From a virus, in the IMG/VR virus record IMGVR_UViG_3300028768_000001, positions 1 to 63,881 of that record: a stretch of DNA of 63,881 nt; one strand, given 5' to 3'. The translations under genes were made by a program, and so were the position numbers. Positions 23,250 to 31,677 of this stretch are shown here, piece by piece. How positions within the stretch are numbered: the stretch's first letter is position 1; the number at the start of each line of letters is the position of its first letter. Under the pieces are notes generated by a model, which saw nothing but the letters and a program-made list of their open reading frames with translations, was not told the origin of the DNA and did not search any database.

Positions 23250-23501
23250 ATGGGCGATACGGTACTGCGCATCGAGAAGCTGACCAACGGCTACGAGGTG
23301 GAAATCTGCGAGCCGAAGATCATGGAAGCGAACCGCAAGCCGAAGTCGACTTACGAAGACCCGTGGAAGAGTTACGTCTTTACGACGGCCGAGGAAGTGA
23401 AGGCGTTCGTAGGCGAGCATCTCGATTCGCTCACGCCGCCTCCCGAGGCCGATGAGGAATATGCGCAGGCGTTCAAGCAGGCGAGTACGGAGGATGAGTG
23501 A
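23250..23501 (+). CDS. Hypothetical virion-region protein, 83 aa
   Basis: GGGAGCG upstream. Acidic with a helical end (ADEEYAQAFKQASTEDE). The segment YEDPWKSYVFTTAEEVKAFV is strand then helix. Coupled to the next gene by TGATG. No function recognised. Confidence 0.6.
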   Translation: MGDTVLRIEKLTNGYEVEICEPKIMEANRKPKSTYEDPWKSYVFTTAEEVKAFVGEHLDSLTPPPEADEEYAQAFKQASTEDE

Positions 23502-23872
23502 TGAATGGCGGCGAACAAGTCGATGTGGGGTTCCCTGACAATTTGTCCGAGGCGGGTGCGGCGTTGGCGGCGGATCGGGCTGCACCGGAGAGGAAAGCGA
23601 AGGTTAAGGGCAAGCCTGCCGGCGAGGTGAAGGTGCGCATCATCCTCGAAGACAACGAGCAGATCCCCCCGGGGGGACAGTTCATTCAAGTGAATGGGCG
23701 CAGCTTCTTGATCCAGGCGAATTACGAGGTCGAGGTGCCGCGCATGGTGTGCGACGTGCTCGACCATGCGGTCATGTCGGTGCCGATCACCGACCAGATG
23801 AACACGGTGATCGGTTATCGCGATCGGCTGCGCTTTCCTTATCGTGTGGTGGCGCGTTCGCGCGAGGATTGA
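23501..23872 (+). CDS. Hypothetical neck/connector-region protein, 123 aa
   Basis: Start at the ATG that overlaps the previous stop. A flexible N-terminal 40 residues lead to a compact beta-rich part (VRIILEDNEQIPPGGQFIQV, FLIQANYEVEVPRMV). It stands directly before the head-tail adaptor gene, one codon away. Role inferred from position. Confidence 0.6.
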   Translation: MNGGEQVDVGFPDNLSEAGAALAADRAAPERKAKVKGKPAGEVKVRIILEDNEQIPPGGQFIQVNGRSFLIQANYEVEVPRMVCDVLDHAVMSVPITDQMNTVIGYRDRLRFPYRVVARSRED

Positions 23873-24646
23873 ATGACGCTGCAAGATCAGCTCGACGAGC
23901 TGCGTTACAACGTCCTGCGTGATCGGAGCGATTTGATCCAGGGCGATGACGACTCGTTGTGGTCTGATACCACGCTGCTGCGCTATATTGGCGATGCCGA
24001 GCGGCGCTTTGCGCGCCAGTCGCTGATCTTGCGGGATGCCACTACGCCGGAACTGGTGCGCGTGGTGCTCAAGCAGGCGGTGCCGACCTATCCGCTGCAT
24101 CGGGTGGTGCTGGCCGTGATCTCCGCGCGCTATACCGATACGAACGGCACGCCTTACGATTTGCAGCGCACCGGCCATGCGATCGTGAGCCAGTCGTCGC
24201 CGATCGAGAACCTGATTTTCGATCCGGCCGATCCCTACACGTCGTCGCTGCCGCCCGGGCCGCCGCTCGCGTATTTCACTGACGAGACGCTGGTGTATGC
24301 GCGCCAAGCGCGCGCGACGCTCTCGGTGTATCCGGTCCCCTCGCCCACCGAGGATGGCACGGTGCTCAATTTGCGCGTGATTCGCTTGCCGATGTCGCGC
24401 TATGCGCTCGAATGCCTCGAATGCGAGTCGGAGTTGCCCGAGGACTATCAGCTCGATGTGTTGGAGTGGGCCGCGTATCGTGCGCAGCGCACATTCGACG
24501 GCGATGCCGGCGCGCCCACGTCGGCCGAGCAGCATAAGCAGGCGTTCGAGGAGGCCGTGAAAGCGGCTGTGCGCGAGGCCAAGCGCAAGATGTTCGCCGG
24601 CACGCAGCTCGCCTACGGCGCGAATGGTTTCACGTGGACGCGCTGA
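23873..24646 (+). CDS. Head-tail adaptor (DUF6682-type)
   Basis: 257 aa. N-terminal LLRYIGDAERRFARQSLILR is the helix usual in portal-binding adaptor proteins; the following VLAVISARYT and RATLSVYPVPSPTEDGTVLN, plus LPEDYQLDVLEWAAYRAQRT near the end, match the phage adaptor pattern (DUF6682 type). It would bind below the portal ring. The ATG follows the previous stop without a gap. Confidence 0.75.
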   Translation: MTLQDQLDELRYNVLRDRSDLIQGDDDSLWSDTTLLRYIGDAERRFARQSLILRDATTPELVRVVLKQAVPTYPLHRVVLAVISARYTDTNGTPYDLQRTGHAIVSQSSPIENLIFDPADPYTSSLPPGPPLAYFTDETLVYARQARATLSVYPVPSPTEDGTVLNLRVIRLPMSRYALECLECESELPEDYQLDVLEWAAYRAQRTFDGDAGAPTSAEQHKQAFEEAVKAAVREAKRKMFAGTQLAYGANGFTWTR

Positions 24647-24649
24647 ATC

Positions 24650-25894
24650 ATGGCCGAGAACTCGACGCTGCAGCGCGACCCCGATGTGGTGACCTACGAG
24701 ACCTTCAAGGGGCTGCGCAGCGATGTGACGCCGGAGCGGTTCGGTCCCGAGGATCTGGCCGTGGGCGTGAATATCGACATCGACAAGACCGGCCGGATTG
24801 CGCGGCGCGATGGCTATACGCGCGTGCTGGGTGGGGGTGCGCATTCGTTGTGGGCCGATGAGCTGCAGGAGTTTTGCTTGTTCGTGGCGGGTACCGACTT
24901 GATGCGCTTGAGCCCGGCATGGGTCGCGCAGCGGCTCGCGGGGCTCGCGAGTTCGAATCGGATGAGTTTCGTGCGCGTGAGCGACCGGATCTATTTTTCG
25001 AACGCGATCGATACCGGCGTGATCGAGCGCGATGCGCGGGTGCGTAGCTGGGGGTTGCCGGTGCCGGGCTTGCCGGTGCCGACGCTCACGGTCGGGCAGA
25101 TGTCGGCCGGGCGGTATCAATTTACCTTGACGCAGCTGCGCGACGATGGGCAGGAGTCGGGGGCGCCGCGGGCCGGGGTGATCGAGGTGCCGGAGGGTGC
25201 GGGGCTCGACTTTGCGCTGCCGACGGCGGCCCCCGAGGCGGTGGCGCGCGTGCTGTACCTGTCGACGCCCAATGGCGAGGTGCTGTATGCGGCCGTGCAA
25301 CTCGATGCGCAGCTGTCGCGGTATCGCTACACGGGCGACACGCTAGCGCTGAACTTGCCGCTCGCGACGCAGTTTTTGCAGGCTGCGCCCGCGGGACAAC
25401 TCGTCACGTATTACCGTGGGCGCCTGTATGTCGCGGCCGGCGATGTGCTGTACCCGTCGGCGGCGTTCGGCTATGAGCTGTTCGATCTGCGCGAGTACGT
25501 GCCGCTCGATGGCCGCATCACGATGCTCGCGCCGATGACCGATAAAGAGATTGCGGCCGATCGGGCGCGAGGCAGTGGCTTGTTCGTGGGTACCGATCGC
25601 AGCTGTGGCGTGCTGGTGGGTGCCGATCCAAGCGATTTCCAGTACGTGCCGAAGGCCGATTATGGCGCGATTCCCGGGGCGCTCGCGTACGTCGACGGGG
25701 CGCTGTTCGGCGATGATTCGTTGGGTGCGCGGGCGTTGCCGATGTGGCTGACGACACAGGGCTTGTGCGTCGGGATGCCGGACATGGCGATTCGCAATCT
25801 GACGCGCAGTCATTACACGTTCGCGGCCTCCGGCTGGGGAGCAGCGCTGTTCATGCCCGGACCGAACCGCTTTATCGCGACGGCCAATCTTTAA
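24650..25894 (+). CDS. Tail/connector protein, propeller-like, 414 aa
   Basis: The N-terminus TYETFKGLRSDVTPERFGPE, then LAVGVNIDIDKTGRIARRDG, is a common opening of podovirus tail-hub or stopper proteins that carry beta-propeller domains. Repeated short strands with conserved Gly follow (YYRGRLYVAAGDVLYPSAAF and GSGLFVGTDRSCGVLVGAD). It is next to the adaptor gene, so it probably closes the neck. The precise role is inferred. Confidence 0.7.
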   Translation: MAENSTLQRDPDVVTYETFKGLRSDVTPERFGPEDLAVGVNIDIDKTGRIARRDGYTRVLGGGAHSLWADELQEFCLFVAGTDLMRLSPAWVAQRLAGLASSNRMSFVRVSDRIYFSNAIDTGVIERDARVRSWGLPVPGLPVPTLTVGQMSAGRYQFTLTQLRDDGQESGAPRAGVIEVPEGAGLDFALPTAAPEAVARVLYLSTPNGEVLYAAVQLDAQLSRYRYTGDTLALNLPLATQFLQAAPAGQLVTYYRGRLYVAAGDVLYPSAAFGYELFDLREYVPLDGRITMLAPMTDKEIAADRARGSGLFVGTDRSCGVLVGADPSDFQYVPKADYGAIPGALAYVDGALFGDDSLGARALPMWLTTQGLCVGMPDMAIRNLTRSHYTFAASGWGAALFMPGPNRFIATANL

Positions 25895-25904
25895 GGAGCA
25901 CATC

Positions 25905-26678
25905 ATGACGATGCGGTTGTCTACCGGGTTGCGCAACTATCTGGCAAAAAATGGCGGCGTCGTGGATGCCTTGAATGGCGGCATCATCGAGATTTACAGC
26001 GGCGCGCAGCCGAGTTCGGCCGATGCCGCCCCGACGGGCACGCTGTTGTGCGCGATCAGCACGAACTCGGCGGCGGTGACGCCCGAGGTGGTGGCCACGG
26101 GTACGCTGACTTTGACCGGGGGTGCGGCGGGCTCGCTCAATACGCTGACGGTCAACGGGGTCGACATCCTGGGCGGCGCGGTGGCGTTCGATGCGACGCT
26201 GGCGCAAACGGCGGCGGACATTGCCGCGCAGATCAACCGCTTCGAAGGGGCGGTGGGCTATAGCGCGAGCGCGACGGGTGCGGTCGTGACGATCAGCGCG
26301 TTGCCCGGCACGGGCGCAGCGCCCAACGGGTATGTGGTGGCAGCGGGACTGACCACCTTGACCGCGACCACCGCGAATCTGGCGGGCGGGGTCAATCAGG
26401 CAGGCGGGCTGCGCTTCGAGGCGGCAAGTGCCGGGGCAGTGGCCAAGCGCGTGACGGATACCTGGAGCGGCGTGAATGTGGCGACCGGCACGGCCGGCTG
26501 GTTCCGGCAATACGGCAGTGTGGCGGATTCGAAAGCGCTCGACAGTGCCGGCACGGCGATTCGCGTGGATGGCGCGATCGCGAGTTCGGGCGCCGAGATG
26601 AACCTGAACAATACGGCTTTCGTGAGCGCCGCGGTGACGATACTGGCGACGTGGAGCATGTCGATTCCGGCCCAATAA
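25905..26678 (+). CDS. Structural protein, 257 aa
   Basis: AAGGAG upstream. Begins MRLSTGLRNYLAKNGGVVDA and LNGGIIEIYSGAQPSSADAA, an opening shared by many phage virion proteins of unknown role. The middle holds an Ala/Gly/Thr-rich insert (TGTLTLTGGAAGSLNTLTVN). The C-terminus is strand-rich and ends TWSMSIPAQ. Confidence 0.7.
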   Translation: MTMRLSTGLRNYLAKNGGVVDALNGGIIEIYSGAQPSSADAAPTGTLLCAISTNSAAVTPEVVATGTLTLTGGAAGSLNTLTVNGVDILGGAVAFDATLAQTAADIAAQINRFEGAVGYSASATGAVVTISALPGTGAAPNGYVVAAGLTTLTATTANLAGGVNQAGGLRFEAASAGAVAKRVTDTWSGVNVATGTAGWFRQYGSVADSKALDSAGTAIRVDGAIASSGAEMNLNNTAFVSAAVTILATWSMSIPAQ

Positions 26679-26688
26679 GGAGTAGGTC

Positions 26689-27906
26689 ATGGCGGTGGCT
26701 CTGACCGGCGTCAGCGCGACTGGCCAGCTCAATTCTGTCGGCGCGCCGGGGCTCGTCCCGCTGACGCTGCCGGTGCCGAGGCTCGCGAGCAGTGGCGCGG
26801 GCGCGATTCCCGACGTCGTGCTGCCGCTGCCGGTGCCGAAGCTCGTGGCCACGGGGGTGGCCGGCGTGCTGGGCGACGTGACGCTGACGTTGCCGGTGCC
26901 GAACGTGGCGTCGGTCGGGCCAAGTGCGGCCATGCTGGCGCTGCCGGCGCTGAGACTCGTGGCGACGGGCCTGCGCGGGATCGCGGGCGAGGTGGCCCTG
27001 GTGCTGCCAGCGCCGCGCGTGGCGGCGTTCTCGACGAACGGGTTGCGGCTTGCGCTGCCGGCGCCGGTGATGCGCATGGTCGGCACGACCGGCAGTATCG
27101 GCGCGGCGGCGTTGCGGCTGCCGGGGATGACGCTCGCGAGTACCGGCGACGTACCGGTCACGGTGGGCAGCGGGCTCGTGCTGCCGGTGCCGCGGCTGAC
27201 GATTACCGGCCGTGTCGGTCAGGCGGTGTCGGTCAGCATGGCGCTGCACGCGCTGGCGTTGGCGATCGAAGGGGCGACCGGCGCGCTGGGCGAGGTCGCG
27301 CTGACGTTGCCGGTGGTGCGGTTCGTGGCGGCGGGCTATCTGCCGGTGGTGGGGGCGGCTCAGCTGGTGCTGCCGCACCTGCAGCTCGTGGCGACGGGCG
27401 AGCGTCCGGCGTTGACCCCGCCTGCGGGCAGTGCGAACACGATTGCCATGCATACCGAGGCGATGGCACTGTCAACTTACAGCAATTTTCCGTTCAATTC
27501 GTTCGCGCGGTTCAATGGCGTGGCGCTGGCGGCTTGCGACAGCGGCATTTTTTCGCTGGGCGGCGCAACCGATAACGGGGCCTTGATTCAGGCGGCGGCG
27601 CGCGTGGGCATGTCGGACTTTGGCACCTCGTTTCTGAAACGCGTCGATCGCGTCTACGTCGGCTATCGGACCGACGGCAATCTGGTGCTGCGGATCTTCA
27701 CCGATGAGGTCAACCAGCGCGATTACCTGCTCAGTGCGACCGGCAAGTCGGGGCTGCATGGCAATCATGCGCGGCTGGGCAAGGGGCTGGTCGCGCGTTA
27801 CTGGCAGTTCGAGGTGCGCAATCAATTGGGTGCGGACTTCGAGCTAAACATGATCGAGTTGAAACCGACCAAGCTGCGCCGCCGTGTCGGAGGCGGCGAT
27901 GCTTAG
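26689..27906 (+). CDS. Virion repeat protein with LxLPxPxLxATG repeats, 405 aa
   Basis: Residues about 20-245 are a series of about ten units of 20-25 residues with the core 'L-LP-P-L-A-TG' (for example PLTLPVPRLASSG, PLPVPKLVATG, VLPVPRLTITG), which suggests a beta solenoid or fibrous stalk. The last 140 residues are non-repetitive (SFLKRVDRVYVGYRTDGNLV), probably a globular tip that reads FTDEVNQRDYLLSATGKSG. The repeat region may act as an elongated tail element. Confidence 0.65.
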   Translation: MAVALTGVSATGQLNSVGAPGLVPLTLPVPRLASSGAGAIPDVVLPLPVPKLVATGVAGVLGDVTLTLPVPNVASVGPSAAMLALPALRLVATGLRGIAGEVALVLPAPRVAAFSTNGLRLALPAPVMRMVGTTGSIGAAALRLPGMTLASTGDVPVTVGSGLVLPVPRLTITGRVGQAVSVSMALHALALAIEGATGALGEVALTLPVVRFVAAGYLPVVGAAQLVLPHLQLVATGERPALTPPAGSANTIAMHTEAMALSTYSNFPFNSFARFNGVALAACDSGIFSLGGATDNGALIQAAARVGMSDFGTSFLKRVDRVYVGYRTDGNLVLRIFTDEVNQRDYLLSATGKSGLHGNHARLGKGLVARYWQFEVRNQLGADFELNMIELKPTKLRRRVGGGDA

Positions 27907-27914
27907 GGGTGGCG

Positions 27915-29561
27915 ATGCGTGAGACGGGGCCGGTGCGCAAGGATCTGCAAGGGGAGGCCGCGCTGCCGTACATGGGGCTTGCGCGCACGTTGCTCGGCAA
28001 GCTGAAAAATCAGATGCGCCTGGGCGGATTGGCGCAGCTAAGCGGCGCGGCGACGCTGCCCGATGGGGTCGAGATTCGCGTCGCGTCGCGCTTCGGGCAG
28101 GATCTTGTGCGCATCCTGGCGCCGGCTGTGATGCTCCCAGCCCCGGCAATCGGGGTGTCGCCCGCTGTGCCGAGCGAGGGGTTTGTCGAGCCGCCCGTGC
28201 CCGAGATCCGGTTGACGGGGACGTGCTTGTGGGGGGCGGATGCCGAGGCGTACTCCGTGCCGATTCTCACGAACTGCCTGAAAGGGCCGGTCATGGATAA
28301 GACCGGTAAAACGATTTACGCGGCGGTGCAATACCCGGTCGCGCTGTCGCAGGTCACGAGCAATTACATGGCGAGCGCCAGCCTGTTGATGGCGTTCGAT
28401 ACCAAGATGGGGGTGGCCGGCGCGTCGGCGATTAACTTTCCCGACATGGAATTGCAGCTTAACTATGACAATGTGGAAGGGGCGTTTTGGCTCAACACGT
28501 TTTTATATCCGCCGCCAGGACGCGACCCGTTTCGGAACAACATTGTGCGTATTGGGTTGGACGGCGGTCGCACCGACATTCTCGGCGAGGAAGTGGTGCC
28601 GCTCGATCCCGTATATTCCCACTGGCCGTGGGGACAACCCAATACGCTGTTGTGGGGGGAAGCGGACAATGGTGCGCAACAGAATTACAACTTCTTCACG
28701 ATGTCACCGCCTAGCACCAGTGGGCGCATCGTCTATATGTTCGCAGGCGGGGGCTTTTTGGGCACGATCAACGGCGGCGGTTTTCCGGTGATATGGGATA
28801 CGCGCCAGCGCAAGATCGTCTGGCATGGGTGGTACGAAGGCTCACTCGTGGGGCAGCCGCTCTCTTCGGTGTCGGCGGTCTATAACACCGGGTCGTTTGT
28901 GGCGCCGAATGGGGATGCGTATTTCGTCACCTATAACGGCGGTGCGCAGCGCCTGTTTCGGGTGACGGCCAATATTCAGATCGAGGACATTGCGAATCCC
29001 CCGGCCGGCTTGACCGGGATCGTGACGAGTAACAGCAGCAAGGTCGTGTTCGTGAGCGCTGCGGCAGGCATCTTCGCGTCGAGTGGCAAGGGTACGTGGT
29101 CGAACCTGACGCCCAAGTCGCTTGACCCCACGAACGTGCGGGCGATCCTGCACGACGTGGTGACGGATGCGGTCGCCGTGGTCTTGAAGGATTTGAGCGG
29201 GGTGTGGCTCTTCAATGTGCTGGACTGTCAGGGCAAACCGGAACCGCCCTTCTTGTTTCGCTTTCGGCATGTGCCGACGGTGCCCAGTTGGCAGTATGTG
29301 TTCCCGCAGCAACTGATTGACGGAGTGCTGTTGATGGCCTTTGTGACCTCGGCTGCGGCGACGGTCGGCGAAATGGCTATGTACTACGTCAATAACGTGC
29401 CGACGGTGCCCGAAGGGGTCATGCTAGCGGCGCCGCCTTGGATGGCGATGTTGACGGACAGTGGTGGCGATCAGTTGAAAGTGGCGGTGCCGTGGATACT
29501 CGGGCGCTACCAGATCGGGCGGCTGAAACAAACGTCGCTGCAAGGCTACGTGCCGGCCTAA
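27915..29561 (+). CDS. Structural tail protein, 548 aa
   Basis: The ATG at 27915 is preferred over an upstream GTG because AGGGG lies 5 bp before it. Strand-rich throughout, with NYDNVEGAFWLNTFLYPPPG, FAGGGFLGTINGGGFPVIWD and DAYFVTYNGGAQRLFRVTAN repeating a 'strand-G-strand' pattern typical of beta-propellers. Located between two other virion genes. Probably part of the tail hub; no family recognised. Confidence 0.6.
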   Translation: MRETGPVRKDLQGEAALPYMGLARTLLGKLKNQMRLGGLAQLSGAATLPDGVEIRVASRFGQDLVRILAPAVMLPAPAIGVSPAVPSEGFVEPPVPEIRLTGTCLWGADAEAYSVPILTNCLKGPVMDKTGKTIYAAVQYPVALSQVTSNYMASASLLMAFDTKMGVAGASAINFPDMELQLNYDNVEGAFWLNTFLYPPPGRDPFRNNIVRIGLDGGRTDILGEEVVPLDPVYSHWPWGQPNTLLWGEADNGAQQNYNFFTMSPPSTSGRIVYMFAGGGFLGTINGGGFPVIWDTRQRKIVWHGWYEGSLVGQPLSSVSAVYNTGSFVAPNGDAYFVTYNGGAQRLFRVTANIQIEDIANPPAGLTGIVTSNSSKVVFVSAAAGIFASSGKGTWSNLTPKSLDPTNVRAILHDVVTDAVAVVLKDLSGVWLFNVLDCQGKPEPPFLFRFRHVPTVPSWQYVFPQQLIDGVLLMAFVTSAAATVGEMAMYYVNNVPTVPEGVMLAAPPWMAMLTDSGGDQLKVAVPWILGRYQIGRLKQTSLQGYVPA

Positions 29562-29567
29562 TTAGAC

Positions 29568-29589
29568 AGGACTCCTAACTAAATATAGA
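29568..29589 (+). promoter_or_regulatory. AGGACTCCTAACTAAATATAGA element
   Basis: AGGACTCCTAAC (29568-29579) with TATAGA at 29584-29589, about 40 bp before the coiled-coil virion gene. It matches the elements at 6180-6194 and 61682-61696 including the ACTAA extension. Confidence 0.45.
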
Positions 29590-29628
29590 CTTTTGATCGA
29601 TGCTGAGCTGGTTGCGGAAGGGGGCGGG

Positions 29629-31668
29629 ATGTCGATTGTTACGGATACCTTGATTGATTTCGGTCTGCTGAGTAATCGGCCGGCCGACATGCCGCCGCCG
29701 CCGCAATCGACGGGCGCGGCGGCGCTGGTCACGCAGGGGTTCGACACTGCGCAGAACTATGCGACCACGGCGTTCAACGACGCGATGGCGTTTTTGACGC
29801 AGCTCGGCAATACGACGGCGGCATTGCAACAGTTTCCGCCCGTGGATGGCTCGCTGACGCCGATTGCGCAGGCGATCGCCGGGCTGACGCTGCCGACGCC
29901 GCCCGTCGCGCCGACGGGCTTGACGTTGAATTTGCCCACTGTGCCGGCTCAGCCGGCCTTGATTCCGGTTGCCGGCATCGACGTGAGTGCGGCCCCGCAA
30001 TTTACCGCGACGCCGCCGCTGATCGATCTATCGTTTGGCCCCCCTGCCGCACTTGACGCAACGGTGCCGGCGCCGCCGACGCTCGCGCCCGTGACGCTGC
30101 CGAGTGAGCCGGTGCTGAGCTTGCCGCTTGTGCCTTCGCTGGTGGGCATTACGGTGCCGAGCGCGCCGCTCTTGAATTTGCCGACCTTTACGGCGGTGAC
30201 GCCGGATTCGCCGTTGGCGCCAGCTTATATCTTCTCGTTTGCCGAGTCCGCCTATACCGATCAGCTGTTGGCGGACCTGAAAACGCAGCTCGATGCGTGG
30301 GTCAATGGGGCGTCGACGGGGCTTGCGCCCGCCGTCGAACAGGCAATTTGGGATCGCGATCGGGCACGCGAAATTGTGGCCAGTCAGCGCAAGCTCGGCG
30401 AGTCGATGCGCACGTTCGCCATGCGCGGGTTCACGAAGCCGCCTGGGGCGCTTAATCTCGATATCCAGCAGGCGTTGCAGGATTCGCAAGGTGTCGTCTC
30501 GCAAGCCTCGCGCGAGATCATGGTCAAGCAGGCCGAGCTGGAGCAAAGCAATCGGCACTTTGCGTTCGAGACCGCATGGAAGGTCGAGGAAGGCTTGATG
30601 ACCTACAACGGCCAGATGGCGCAGCGCGCGTTCGAGGCGGCGAAATTCGCGCAGCAGGTCGGTATCGATATCTTTCATGAGCTGGTGGCGCGTTACGCGA
30701 CGGATATTCAAGCGTATGTGGCCCAGGTGGAGGTCTATAAGGCTGCGATTCAGGCCGAGCTGGCGAAGCTCGATATCTATCGGGCCGAGCTGGACGGGCA
30801 GCGGCTGCTCAGCGAGATCAATATGCAGTCGGTCGAGATTTACAAGGCGCAGATCTCGGCGGCGCAAGCCCTCGTCGAACTATTTCGCACTGAAGTCGAA
30901 GCGGCCAATACGCAGGCCCTGGTCAACAAGACGCAGATCGAGGCGTTTGCCGCGCAGGTCGGGGCCTATGCCGAGCAGGTGCGGGCCAAGGCGTCGGAGT
31001 ACGAGGCGTATGCGACGCGCGTGAGCGCCGAAGTCTCGAAGATGAACGTGTTCAAGGTCGAAGCCGAGGCGTATGACAGTCAAGTGACGGGTTTCAAGGC
31101 GACCGTCGATGCGCTGGTGGCGGCCAAGACCATCGAGATGGATGTGAGCCAGCGCTTGCCGCTCGATGTCTTCAAGTCGTTGACCGAGGTGTACCGCACC
31201 CAGGTCGGTGCCGAGGTCGAGCGTGTCGATGCGCTTAACAAGACCTATGCGACTGCCGGCCAAGTGTTTGCCCAAGAGATGAGCGCGGTCAAGTCCGAGG
31301 CGGATATTGCGGTGGCCGCCAGCAATCTGCGGATCGAAGCTGCGAAGGCGAACGTGCAGCTCGTGACCGAGCAGGTGACGCTGTTGGTCGAGGCGATCAA
31401 GGGCGGCGCGCAAGTGGCCGCGCAAATTGCGGCGGCGGCGCTCTCGGCGGTGAATCTCTCGGGGCAGATCGGCGACCACGTGAGCTACGGCGTGAGCTAC
31501 GGCGTGAGCGATTCGGCCAGCATTTCGTCGAGTTTTAACACGACCAATAGCAATAACGTCAGCACGCAGACGAGCACGAGTGCGGCGACGCAGGACAGCA
31601 ACGTGAATTACAACACCACGTCGGTCGGCACCAACACGAACTACCAGTACAACTACAGCAATGTGTAA
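29629..31668 (+). CDS. Coiled-coil virion protein, 679 aa
   Basis: The start at 29629 has AAGGGGG upstream; an in-frame TTG at 29593 lacks support. A Pro/Ala-rich N-terminal 200 residues lead to about 350 residues of long helix (for example AQQVGIDIFHELVARYATDI, KAQISAAQALVELFRTEVEA) rich in Ala, Glu, Gln. The last 70 residues are Ser/Thr/Asn-rich, with YGVSYGVSDSASISSS and NTNYQYNYSNV. Such composition fits an ejection or needle-like virion component. There is no tape measure elsewhere. Confidence 0.6.
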   Translation: MSIVTDTLIDFGLLSNRPADMPPPPQSTGAAALVTQGFDTAQNYATTAFNDAMAFLTQLGNTTAALQQFPPVDGSLTPIAQAIAGLTLPTPPVAPTGLTLNLPTVPAQPALIPVAGIDVSAAPQFTATPPLIDLSFGPPAALDATVPAPPTLAPVTLPSEPVLSLPLVPSLVGITVPSAPLLNLPTFTAVTPDSPLAPAYIFSFAESAYTDQLLADLKTQLDAWVNGASTGLAPAVEQAIWDRDRAREIVASQRKLGESMRTFAMRGFTKPPGALNLDIQQALQDSQGVVSQASREIMVKQAELEQSNRHFAFETAWKVEEGLMTYNGQMAQRAFEAAKFAQQVGIDIFHELVARYATDIQAYVAQVEVYKAAIQAELAKLDIYRAELDGQRLLSEINMQSVEIYKAQISAAQALVELFRTEVEAANTQALVNKTQIEAFAAQVGAYAEQVRAKASEYEAYATRVSAEVSKMNVFKVEAEAYDSQVTGFKATVDALVAAKTIEMDVSQRLPLDVFKSLTEVYRTQVGAEVERVDALNKTYATAGQVFAQEMSAVKSEADIAVAASNLRIEAAKANVQLVTEQVTLLVEAIKGGAQVAAQIAAAALSAVNLSGQIGDHVSYGVSYGVSDSASISSSFNTTNSNNVSTQTSTSAATQDSNVNYNTTSVGTNTNYQYNYSNV

Positions 31669-31677
31669 GGAGCCGAC

